Made by a program: the position numbers and the translations under genes. From the NCBI GenBank assembly GCA_019054805.1, contig JAHQIY010000012.1, positions 1,426,001 to 1,490,000 of the forward strand: a stretch of DNA of 64,000 bases. Direction: 5' to 3'. The notes below the pieces were generated by a model, which saw only the letters and a list, made by a program, of their open reading frames with translations, was not told the DNA's origin and ran no database searches. Positions 43,665-53,191 of this stretch are shown here, in pieces. The number at the start of each line of letters is the position of its first letter. The stretch's first letter is position 1. The DNA is from Brachionus manjavacas (Eukaryota > Rotifera > Eurotatoria > Ploima > Brachionidae).

Positions 43665-45731
43665 CTATTGATTATGTAACATGTTGGGTAAGCTAATTGT
43701 TCCATTTGTATTGATGGATGAATTTGCTTTCATCATTTCAATAATTGACTTTAAAATGTCTTTTGTGTCCTTATGTCCTTCTTCGTTACTTTTTTTTAAT
43801 TCATTTACATTATTCATCACGTCCTTTTTAACATTTTCAATATCTGCCTTCACTATTTGTATGTCTTCGCTCAACTTTTCATTCTGCTTCTTTACTGTTT
43901 CAGCAAGATCATTTAGTAATTTTTCAACCTTTTCAATTCGAGTAAATAGTTGTCTGATCTCATCTCTACTATTTTGTGTAAGCTCTTTTATTTTTCTTTC
44001 TAAGAGGTCCTCATCCATTACCGGTGGCATCTGCACGTCTTTTATCATTCTCGGTGTTTTCAACAATGCATTTTTATTCTCGACCACTTTTTCACCAACA
44101 AGCAATTCTATCAGGTATTTGTTCATATTAAACGTCTTTTCATTCAAGGCGTCACACAGTTCGCTAAAGCAGATATGACCCTTACCACAGTCAATACATT
44201 TCGGCTCTTCTACCTTGGATATTTTGTGATCTGACGAGGCACATCTCAAACATTTTGAAGCAGCTTTACATTCTTTGTCTCTATGCGTTATAGACCCGCA
44301 GTTAGTAAATGGTTTGCAGTAGAACATATTAGGTTGAATAGTGTGTCTTTTAGAAGTCTGGTCTAGATACAATCCATTTTTTATGAGGCTAATGAATTCT
44401 GGTATAGATTTAACATTCGCCTTAAGTTTATTTGTTCTGTTCTCATTGTTAATTGTTAATCTTTCCACGTCAATTATGCCATATCTTTTAGCTAGTTTGA
44501 CTAAGCATTCGTTGTCTTCTTCAATTCTCAATTCTTTATCTATATTGCAGAGTATTACTGGTAAGATTGGCGGTAGCTCTATTATTCGGATGTCTCCACC
44601 GAATGCGTTTTCTTGTGGTTTGGTTTTTAATTTTTCATAATCTTGATAATTGTCTACGATAATATGTAGCCACCAGTTTCTCGTTTTCTGATTATATCCT
44701 GGTTGAATGACCCTTGGAGTTGCTACATCAAAGCACCTTTTAAGCTCATTTAACCGATAGAATATGTCTCTTGAATATTCTTCTATTTTTGGTCCAAATA
44801 CCAGGACTTCATATTTAGTTCTTGGATATTTTTCTTCCAATTCTTTTTGTACCTTAGTGTCTTCTATATGGTTTTCGTATTCTTCACTCATCAAATGTTC
44901 TTCCAGCCTCGCATTTAGTCGAGGATTCTTCGAAATATAGTTTTCAGTGGTCATCAATTTGTATGCATCACAGTTTACATGGTTTTTTCCATCTTTAGTC
45001 GTCTCACCAGTTATCTTTTCGCTTTTTTCTGTTTTTCCATCTTTCCTATTTTTAACTTTATTTGCATTGCTGTTCGGAGTATGTGGAGTTTGAGTTGATT
45101 CTTGGATGTTATTTATTTCATTTTCTTCAATTCCACTGATATTTTCTATGGTATGATTTATATCAAAGGCATCGGTTAGTTTAGTTTCTGCATCTACATT
45201 GGTACTCATTTCAACAATGTTTGTGTTGTTCAAGTTATTTAGCTCTGCCATTATCTCTAGTTTCCTTGATTCGAGTTTTTTTTGGTTTTCCTTTTGGGTT
45301 TTATAATTTGTCTTGGTTTTAGTAATACTACCTCTTCTGGTTGACTCTGTCGATGTTTTTACTTTGTCTATATTTTTCTTTAATGTCATATTTTTTTCAC
45401 TGTTATCTTGATGGAGAAAATTGTTTAGTGGTTCTTCAGCATTGCCTTTCTTTGGATATTTGTCAGTACAATCTTTCTCTAGATAAGTTTTGATGTGTTT
45501 AGATCGCTTAATATTAGAATAGCATGCTTTTTGTATACGCTTGCAGATTTTCTTTAAGCTGTTCTTTACTCTATGCATTTTGATATAATAGAGATTTTCT
45601 ATTAGATCGAGTTTCATCATCCAACAGGGTTCAGTCTTTTCTAAGTCCTGGTCGCTATCCTTTTTCTTCAGAAGATCTGCTACACTAGTTTCCAATATTC
45701 TCTTTATATTCAACTTCACAATCTCATACAT
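43665..45731 (-). CDS. LINE-D ORF1 (zinc-knuckle, coiled-coil nucleic-acid-binding protein)
   Basis: 688 residues from the ATG at 45731; the frame is open slightly further upstream to a TAA but without another ATG. The N-terminal third is basic and low-complexity. The middle has a folded region (TKYEVLVFGPKIEEYSRD onward) resembling the Gag-like domain upstream of knuckles. A cysteine/histidine cluster follows (CKPFTNCGSITHRDKEC, KCLRCASSDHK, CIDCGKGHICF). A long C-terminal coiled coil (about 560-665) precedes the stop. Such proteins coat LINE RNA and deliver it to target DNA. The stop is TAG in the context CAA-TAG-CAATCA, and the following ORF2 is in the same frame (see findings). Confidence 0.9.
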   Translation of the reverse strand: MYEIVKLNIKRILETSVADLLKKKDSDQDLEKTEPCWMMKLDLIENLYYIKMHRVKNSLKKICKRIQKACYSNIKRSKHIKTYLEKDCTDKYPKKGNAEEPLNNFLHQDNSEKNMTLKKNIDKVKTSTESTRRGSITKTKTNYKTQKENQKKLESRKLEIMAELNNLNNTNIVEMSTNVDAETKLTDAFDINHTIENISGIEENEINNIQESTQTPHTPNSNANKVKNRKDGKTEKSEKITGETTKDGKNHVNCDAYKLMTTENYISKNPRLNARLEEHLMSEEYENHIEDTKVQKELEEKYPRTKYEVLVFGPKIEEYSRDIFYRLNELKRCFDVATPRVIQPGYNQKTRNWWLHIIVDNYQDYEKLKTKPQENAFGGDIRIIELPPILPVILCNIDKELRIEEDNECLVKLAKRYGIIDVERLTINNENRTNKLKANVKSIPEFISLIKNGLYLDQTSKRHTIQPNMFYCKPFTNCGSITHRDKECKAASKCLRCASSDHKISKVEEPKCIDCGKGHICFSELCDALNEKTFNMNKYLIELLVGEKVVENKNALLKTPRMIKDVQMPPVMDEDLLERKIKELTQNSRDEIRQLFTRIEKVEKLLNDLAETVKKQNEKLSEDIQIVKADIENVKKDVMNNVNELKKSNEEGHKDTKDILKSIIEMMKANSSINTNGTISLPNMLHNQ

Positions 45732-45810
45732 ATTCTTGCTATCTTGCACTTTTTAATCGTCAAATTTTTTTCTTAATTTAAGTTATAAAACTATATCTCT
45801 TTATAACTTC

Positions 45811-46260
45811 ATTCTGTCGATATTATATTTACTGATTTTTCGAGAGCATTTGACAGAGTATCGTATCAATTTTTATTATATAACTTAAGAGACATGGTTT
45901 AATTGAAATGATTAGTTTTTGGAAAAATTTCTTTCTCCACGAGAGACAACGTGTTATTTTAAGTTCGACCATGTCAAATTGGTTAGATGTAACCAGCGGA
46001 GAACCTCAAGATTCGATATTGGCAATACTTTTATTTAATATTCATAAATGAAATTTCGACTTGTTTAGTTAATAAATGTGAAAAGCATGCCGATGATACT
46101 TAAGTTTTGTCTTTTATTAACGGTTTATAAGACAATTTTGTTATTCAAAAAAATATAAACTTTATATCAAGTTGGTCACTTACTTGGTCTTTGGATAACA
46201 TTTCAATATTATACTTCGAAACATCAAAGGATTCAGTCATGGACAAAATTCGATATTTAC
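45811..46260 (+). pseudogene. Host LINE reverse transcriptase, right fragment
   Basis: Translation continues from the left fragment: FTDFSRAFDRVSYQFLLYNL then stops and frameshifts; later pieces include a CEKHADDT-like segment corresponding to the YADD motif. It is an old plus-strand CR1-like copy that served as target for LINE-D. Confidence 0.7.
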
Positions 46261-46262
46261 CA

Positions 46263-46556
46263 ATTATTCGATTATTCGATTATTCAACTTTTAAATGATT
46301 GTTAAATTTTCAAATAATTTCCGGAAGAATTTTAGTTAAAGAAAATAAACCCTTAAATTAACCATAGTTTGACCAAGCGAAAGGCGACGCTAGGCGTCTT
46401 TGGCTTGAGCTTTGCTCTGGGGCGCAGCCTCAGTTTAGGGAATCCAGTTAATTAGACGCAAAGAGAGATATTAATTAATAAATTTATTCTGAATTATTTC
46501 CCCGAAAAGCTGAATAATCGAATATTCATACAGTTGAATAATCGAATAATCGAATA
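46263..46556. mobile_element. MITE-like element with 24-bp inverted repeats and GC-rich core
   Basis: TATTCGATTATTCGATTATT plus CAAC at 46265-46288 is the exact complement of 46533-46556. The ~245 bp between them includes a strikingly GC-rich patch (about 46372-46440) with GACGC-TAG-GCGTC and GAGC-TTT-GCTC hairpins. Further GAATAATCGAAT phrases lie at 46510-46530. Target duplication not identified. Confidence 0.6.
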
Positions 46557-46719
46557 GTCATACAGTTGAAAAATTAGTTGAAATTAATTATATTTGAATT
46601 GTTGAATAATTGTATTTAAAAAAATATTGTCCATCCGCGAAGCGGACCAACCAAGTTAAAATTGCACCAACCGTGGAAACCGTTTTTTGGCGAGTAAAGA
46701 ATGATTCCTTAGACTCATC

Positions 46720-46960
46720 GCATGATTTAAAAATATATATAAATGATTTAAATATTGATACATTGGGAATGCTTTACACACGACTTGTTAGACCTCATTT
46801 AGAGTTTGCCATTAGCTCATGGTATCCATTAATTGAAATAGACATTGCTTAATTCGAAAAGGTCTAAAGAAGAGCGACCAGAATGTATCCTTACTTCGAA
46901 AACATGACTTCTCGAAAAGAATTCAAAACCCACATATCAACTAGGAAAATCAGTTATTGA
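46720..46960 (+). pseudogene. CR1-like LINE C-terminal remnant
   Basis: Translation includes LGMLYTRLVRPHLEFAISSWY (46768-46830), then FEKV and RRATRMYP after a stop, the conserved region after the reverse-transcriptase core of CR1-like LINEs. The upstream part is replaced by the MITE-like element and its flank. Confidence 0.65.
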
Positions 46961-46979
46961 TTTATCTATCTCCTCCAGT

Positions 46980-48490
46980 TCAATGATTAACAATTTCTAG
47001 TACCATAAAGTCCTGAGTCGTACCATCAGCGATCACCATCCAACAATCACCGTGTTTAAAAACCTTCAAATTACAAAAACATCATTCGAAATTATAAGAG
47101 TTAACTGAGACATCATCAGATACGAGGTCAGTAAAAAACTACCTGCATACAATCTCAGCACCATAGACGAAATTGAAAATGGAGCTTCTGCCTTGATAAA
47201 CGACCACAGATTTTCCTGTTGTAATTCCTGTTGTAAGAGCCCTGGTTAATCTTATCAAGCTCAAACGTAAATTAAAAAGATCATTAAACAAAAATAAAAC
47301 TTATCAAGGAAAAAAAAAATTTTAATTTCGTATGCAGAAAAGTTAAAAATGGAACAAGATCATTTAACGATAGTAAAATTAATTTCGAATTCAAAAAATT
47401 GGCAAACTTCAATCAATCAGATTCGAAACATTGGACTTGCTCAAAAACTATACGTATCCGAAAGCCTAAGTCAAAAAGATGCAAATATTAAACTTCGTAA
47501 AAGCAATAATACTGTTACAAACGATGAAGCTGAGGTTGTTTACATTTTCGGAAATCATCGAGTCGACATTTTCACCCCAGATAACGGACCAATGGATTTT
47601 ACATCGACAAATCTTAACCAAATTGACTGCCCAGTAAGAGACAAGATTTCAAAAGAAGAATCCTTAAATGCGCTGAAATCGATTAATACAAAGTCAGCCC
47701 CAGGTATCGACAATAAAAATAATAAGATTCTTAAAAACTCTACAAAACCTGTGCTTATTCGTTTATTCTGACTATTTAACGCTTCTCTTCAAATTGAATA
47801 CCTACCGAAAGAATGAAAAAATCAAAGATAATTATGATTTATAAAAAAGGTAAACCACCTGACAAAGCTTCCTCGTACCGACCAATCTCATTAATACCAT
47901 GTATTGCAAAACTGATGCAGAAAATAATAAACAATAAGCTGCTTACTTGGCTAGAAATAAACAAATTACTCCCCCCCTGGCAATCAGGAAAATTTTTGTC
48001 AAATACAATAATTCAAAATAAATAGACTTAGATATCAACTCAGGAGTACCCCAAGGGAGCTGCCTCTCCCCAGCCCTGTTCTCGGTTTCTTTCAGTAACG
48101 TAGTAGAAGAACTTCCTAAACAAATTCAAAAAGCTCTATTTGCAAATGACCTCACTATCAGGTTTACCGATAAAAATCTCAAATCAATCCAAAACGCTGT
48201 ACAAAAAGCGATTTAAATCAACGAATACTGGGGTCTACGAACCAACTGTTCGAAAACGGTCTTTACTGTATTAATTACAGCTAACTATCGTCAAAACTAC
48301 GAAAAAAATTATAAAATGAACCTTCTTCTGAACAAAAGCAATGTTACTTTAGAGCCATTCCCACGTTTTCTCGGACATGATCAAGACCCTAAACTAAGCT
48401 TCAAAAAGCAACTCGAAAACCTTTCAAAAATAATACTGAGTTAGGCTAATATGGGTCGCAGTATTTACTACTAATACTACTAACACTAGA
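46980..48490 (+). pseudogene. Dead LINE (endonuclease-RT linker and reverse transcriptase)
   Basis: Fragments in order on the plus strand: YNLSTIDEIENGASALINDH (about 47150-47205), the block 47349-47771 (ISKEESLNALKSINTKSAPG, the early RT motif 'K-x2-x-S-APG-D'), the block 47813-48025 (IMIYKKGKPPDKASSYRPIS, LIPCIAKLMQKII), then SGVPQGSCLSPALFSV (about 48035-48085) and a degenerate catalytic region ALFANDLTIRF, where the expected ADD reads AND. Multiple stops. No clear tail; TACTAA-rich sequence near 48460-48490 may be one. Confidence 0.75.
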
Positions 48491-48606
48491 ATTCAGAAAA
48501 TAAATGAAAAAAAATAAAAAAGAGAAAAATTAGTTCTTAAAATATTTAAAAGGTATTAGAATCTTAATATACTAATTTATTCTACTAAGATTCCCTTTGT
48601 CATTCT

Positions 48607-49128
48607 CAGAGTTGGGATCAGTTATAAAAAAATCAGTTTTCAGTCAGTATCAGTTTTTCGAGCATCAGTTCAGTATCAGTCTCAGTTAATGGGTATCAGT
48701 TATCAGTTAAAAATCAGTTAATTAGAAAAATGATACAATTAGTTTATTTATTAAACAGTTTATAAAAATTAAAGTCTAATTAACATTTAAAACGGATATT
48801 TACATATATTTTGACATATTTGAATCTGACCTTATCTCTGACATTTTTAAAATGAACTTTTTTCAAAAAAAAGAAAATAAAAAAGGTTTAGATAATGTAT
48901 ATATTAGCTTTTTATTTATTGCAAAGCATTACTAACTAGTCAAAAAAATATATAAGTGTAAAACTAAATTAAAACCGGAAAAAAAATTTTCAAAAATTAA
49001 AATAAATAGTAAAACAATTTTCAGTCAGTCTCAGTTAATTCAAAATACGTTATCGGTCAGTTTCAGTTTAACTGATACTGAAATTAACTGATACTGATCA
49101 GTTATTCAGTATCAGTTTCCCAACTCTG
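48607..49128. mobile_element. Non-autonomous hAT MITE with 8-bp target duplication
   Basis: A 522-bp element with terminal inverted repeats starting CAGAGTTGGGA, flanked on both sides by GTCATTCT (48599-48606 and 49129-49136). An 8-bp duplication and CAGNGNTGGGA ends are hAT hallmarks. The interior near both ends is made of repeated CAGTATCAGTT/CAGTCAGT phrases that themselves form inverted repeats. No coding frame. Confidence 0.92.
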
Positions 49129-49223
49129 GTCATTCTTAATTAAGTATCAAAGTTTTATTTTGGTAACTGAATTGTCACTGGTTATTATTCTAACTTGTAT
49201 AAATTAATTTGCTCTATTCAGTT

Positions 49224-50261
49224 TGGCCAACAATTAATGGAATAACAAAAAAAAATAAATTTTCCTCACAAAAAAGACTAAATCCACTGACAAAAAAACT
49301 ACATATGATGACAAATAAATTAATTGACTGATAAAATAATTATTTGAGTGACAAAAATACTTTTTTGACTTATTAATTATTAATGATTTTGAGGTCACAA
49401 TAAAAATCAAAATCTTTAACTAAAATCAGAAGGAAGCTCCGGACGATTATGACAAACCGTTTTGTCCAAATCTCATCATCAAGCTAGAGTCAACTATGAG
49501 AAAACGTAACAATTAAAGTTTATTCCTTAAAATCTTAGAGAATGATATTATTAGATACCGTAATGCCTTTTTCCCTAATGCATTGCACTTTAAACCAGAA
49601 CTCTGGATTTTAATGCTGCATTTAACCCACTTTTTTTTCCAGATACGCTGCGACTAAAAATGCCGCATTAAATATGTAAAAAATAATGAAAATATATTTT
49701 TCTATTTTTTCAATTGTTTCAAAATTTGAAACACAAAAAATGTTCTTCGGACATAATGCATACATGTAAAGTTAAAATTTTGAGTTTTAATGCGTCACGA
49801 AATTTTATTTAAATTAATAAAAAAAAAACGTTATTTTAATATAAAAATGGCATAAAATTTTCCGTATAAAATTTTTTTTTTTAAAAAATGAAATTTTATT
49901 ATTTTCTCTCGCTTGCTTCTCTCTCACGTGCTTCTTTTTCTAAAGTTTGTAAAAAAAAAGTGGGTAAAATGCATGCATTAAAATCCAGAATTCTGAAAAT
50001 AAATGCCGCATTAGGGGGCAAGGCATTACGGTTGCTTAATTAGAAATAATATAAAACATTTCTAAAAAAATAGATTTTATTTTGTCAGTGAAAAATTATT
50101 AAATAGTCATCTCAATATATATATTTGTCAGTCGTTTAGTTTTTTTGCAGAATAATTAGTTTTTTTATAGCCAGCTAAAATAAGTAAAATTAGTTACCAC
50201 TTTTAGTTATTTTTGTCATCTTTAAAAATAATTAAATTTGTCAACCCAAAAAATTTAAGCC
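49224..50261. mobile_element. Element X copy 1: non-autonomous DNA transposon, 8-bp target duplication, carrying a nested MITE
   Basis: Ends GGCCAACAATTAATGG... and ...AAAAAATTTAAGCC, flanked by ATTCAGTT on both sides (49216-49223 and 50262-50269). The body is dominated by ACTGACAAA/GATGACAAA phrases. It is homologous over its length, in reverse orientation, to 61681-62323 except for the nested insertion at 49557-50032. No transposase. The 8-bp duplication suggests hAT- or P-like mobilisation. Confidence 0.88.
49557..50032. mobile_element. Nested MITE inside element X copy 1
   Basis: Terminal inverted repeats ACCGTAATGCC...CCCTAATGC; the longer arms also share CTGGATTTTAATGC and CATTTNACCCAC. 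Length 476 bp. It is absent from the corresponding place in element X copy 2, so it inserted after the copies diverged. No obvious target duplication was seen. Confidence 0.85.
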
Positions 50262-50269
50262 ATTCAGTT

Positions 50270-51640
50270 TTCCTTGATTAATAAAGACATTTCAATCTTA
50301 TACAATTGTTTATTGTTTTGATCTAGTTATTTTTAGGTAAATGTGTTCCAGGTAGCCTTTTTCTGTAAAAAAAAATTGTTACTGTTTTATTGAGCATTTA
50401 ATCTATTTGGAAGAGAAAAGTGTTTTTTTTTAAAGTTTTTTATATAATACTGATTTAGCTATTCAAAAAAAGTATTAAATTAGTGCTTATTCAAAAGCTT
50501 ATTCTAAGCTTAATATAAATTTGAAATTTGAAATCATTTGGACTGTCCTTTCGTAAGATATTGCAAAAAGCATATTAATACATAATATTTTTGAGGAAAT
50601 CCAAAAAGTCAAATTTATAATTTTTTTTTTAAAAACTTTTGATCAAAAAATCGATAAAAAATGATCAAAGGCACATTTTAATCTGTACTTTTGGCTCTTT
50701 AAAATGAACTAATAAACATATATATTTACTTTAAAAACATCAAAGAACACTCGTCATTTTTAGGCAAAGGTGTTCCAGATGGCCTTTTTCTGTTAATAAA
50801 GATTGTAACAACTAATTTTTTATATTTTTTTTAAATGTTAGATGATACAAAATAACTGAACAAAATTTGGTTAAATTTAGTCTATGGGAACATTTTTTTA
50901 TCTCAAACTTTTAAGTATTCTATTTTGAACACCAGTAATAAAATTTCTTCAAAAAAACGATTATATTTTTTATTTTTTTTGTTGTTTCATCCAGTAAATT
51001 TCCATATTCAACCCCGCAATTTGTAAAATGTGAAACAAAGTTAATTTGCTACGTGGTACGACTTGCTAGGCAGTCTAGAGAATCAGAATAATTCAAAAAA
51101 CTAAAAGATAACTTAAATTATTATTCAGAATTTTATAATTAATCGATATTTATCGGGTTTTATTATTGAGAAATTATTAGTTTTTGGAATTGTTTTCTTA
51201 TTTGTATAAAAAATGCAAAAATTTTAGATTTTTGTTTTAAAACCTTAAAAACTAAATATTCTATGCTTAATGAGATCCATTTAATTTCATTTGAATAAGA
51301 AAAGGTTATTTAATTTATTTATTTAATTAAAATTTAAGTCCCATGGACAAATTGAAATAATAAAAAAAAAAGGACAGTTAAATTAAAAAAAGGACGAAAA
51401 AAAAAAAACCAAGTGTAACTAATTTAACTCAGAATTTTACTTATTTCTCTATAAAAAATGAATCAATTGTTTTAATTTAATTGACTGAATAGATAATTAA
51501 AAGATTTTTTTGATGATTATCAATTTCAAAGGTTATCTTTTTCGCAACATCATCCATATACATCTTGAAACACTTAAACGATTCGAATGCCTCATTTTGA
51601 TTGTTCAACCCTTCATTTATATATTTAAAAAAAAAATTTT
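50270..51640. other. AT-rich stretch with a diverged direct repeat
   Basis: No gene. The phrase TTTTAGG-AAA-GTGTTCCAG-TGCCTTTTTCTGT occurs at about 50332-50367 and again at about 50758-50794, roughly 426 bp apart and about 85% similar. This indicates a local tandem duplication or two ends of an old element. Confidence 0.5.
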
Positions 51641-51649
51641 AAATTAAAA

Positions 51650-52660
51650 GAATCAAAGTTTAGAATCATTAGGGAAAATATCCTAAAAAACATAACCCAA
51701 GTGATTGTTCCACTTTTGTTCGTTTTGTATATCAATTATCTACCAAAAGGAATAGAGAATATTGTCAAAATGTATACAGATGATACTAAAATATTCTCGC
51801 AAACGGTATCAGAAATAAGCGGAGTGAAACTACAATCAGATTTAGATTTAATCTTCAAGTAGACTCTAGATTGGCTTCTTCTATTCAACACATCAAAATG
51901 TTTGGTTATGCAAATATGGTCATAAAAACAAAGAATTCACTTATTTTATTGATGGTAAACAGTTATCAACGTCAGATACCGAAAGAGATCTTGGAGTTAT
52001 CTTCAATACAAATCTTAAATGGAAAAATCAAGAGGCTACAAACAAAGCAAATAATAAAATGTTAGGTCGCATCAGGAAATCATTCGCTCGTTTTGATTGT
52101 AAGTTATTTAGATCATTGTATTTAACTTTAGTTAGTCCTCTTTTGGAATTTGGGGTGCCTGTTTGGTCTCCAATTCTAAAGTCAGACTGTGAGAATGTTG
52201 AAAAGATTCAATGCAGAGCTACGAAATTTGTTTCTTCAATTGGAAACAAACCGTATGAAAGCAGATTGAAGGCTTTGAAAATTCCAAATCTGGTGGAAAG
52301 AAGAAAAAGAGGTGATCTAATCCAATTTTACAAGTTAAAGCATGGAATAGAATTGATTGAAAAAAGCAACAATTTTAATGTCACCAAAATCAAAGGAAGA
52401 GGTCACTGCTTCAAATATCTCAAAGAAATTTCGAGGCTCCAACATATAGATAGCTTTTTTTTCAACAGAACCGCTAACATATGGAACTCACTGCCAAATC
52501 AATCAATTGAAGACCCCAATGTTAACAGCTTTAAAGCAGGCATTGATTGCTGGATAAGCAGCAATTGATCACATCAGCTGTCTTAGTGTGCTTTATCAGC
52601 CCACTCGCTGGCTAGCAAGCTACAGACAAAACTACTACTACTTCTACTACTACAACCATA
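51650..52660 (+). mobile_element. CR1-like LINE, 5'-truncated, with ACT-rich tail
   Basis: Starts within the reverse transcriptase: PLLFVLYINYLPKGIENIVK followed by MYTDDTKIF (51710-51800; the catalytic YADD reads YTDD), then frameshifts. A clean C-terminal frame (52059-52568; LYLTLVSPLLEFGVPVWSPI, KIQCRATKF, RRKRGDLIQFYKLK) runs to TGA. The 3' UTR of about 60 nt includes TAGC-AA-GCTA and ends in an ACT-rich microsatellite (52631-52655), the same organisation as the copy at 6190-7530. Confidence 0.85.
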
Positions 52661-53191
52661 AAGATGGTAGCTTTCTTAAATGAACTATTAAATAATCTAA
52701 GATGTTTTTCTCATTGTCTTCAGCTCAATTTCAAACAACTGCAACCTTTTAAATTAATTTAATAAAATCTTAACCAGCTTAATTAATATACTTTTTTTCA
52801 AACAATATTTTCTTTTTAGCTATTTACAATCGTATTTAGACCCTTGCTTAATTTTTGTACAAAAAAATCACGTCATTCCGATGCCCCATGCTCATCAAAC
52901 AAACACACATCTACCGTACATTTTTTCTATCTTTTCAATTCATTCACAGGAAACAAAACATTGAACTAAACAAGCAAATAATTTTTTTTTTTTTTTCTAA
53001 ACTATTTGCATTAGCTTAAAATTCCTGCCATGTTACACCCCTTCATCTAAATATTAATTTGCATGCATATTTTTAAAAAATAATTTCCCAATCACATGAT
53101 TTATGCATAGAAGATAAAAAAAAATAAAAACAAAAAAATTCAATAGCATAATTATTTTTAGCAAACGGGTTCAGAGCAAATTTGGGAAAAA
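52660..53191. other. Upstream flank of the kinesin gene
   Basis: AT-rich sequence between the LINE tail and the kinesin start codon, presumably including promoter and 5' UTR. No element can be pinpointed. Confidence 0.45.

Larger units (their letters stand above)
40497..45810 (-). mobile_element. LINE-D: near full-length non-LTR retrotransposon with 16-bp target duplication
   Basis: A 5.3 kb element on the minus strand, flanked by exact ATTCTGTCGATATTAT copies (40481-40496 and 45811-45826). Short 5' UTR (about 80 nt), ORF1 (45731-43665), ORF2 (about 43664-40690), then a 3' UTR ending in a GACCG-GCAAG-CGGTC hairpin (about 40510-40525) and AAATAAATAAT. It disrupts another LINE. The domain set (zinc-knuckle ORF1, AP-endonuclease, reverse transcriptase, no RNase H seen) fits the Jockey/CR1/L2 branch, but exact clade needs phylogeny. 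The exact target duplication and nearly intact ORFs suggest a fairly recent insertion. Confidence 0.93.

Noticed and set aside
43681-44178. 165-codon plus-strand frame
   Set aside because: Antisense of the LINE-D ORF1 coiled coil and knuckle region.
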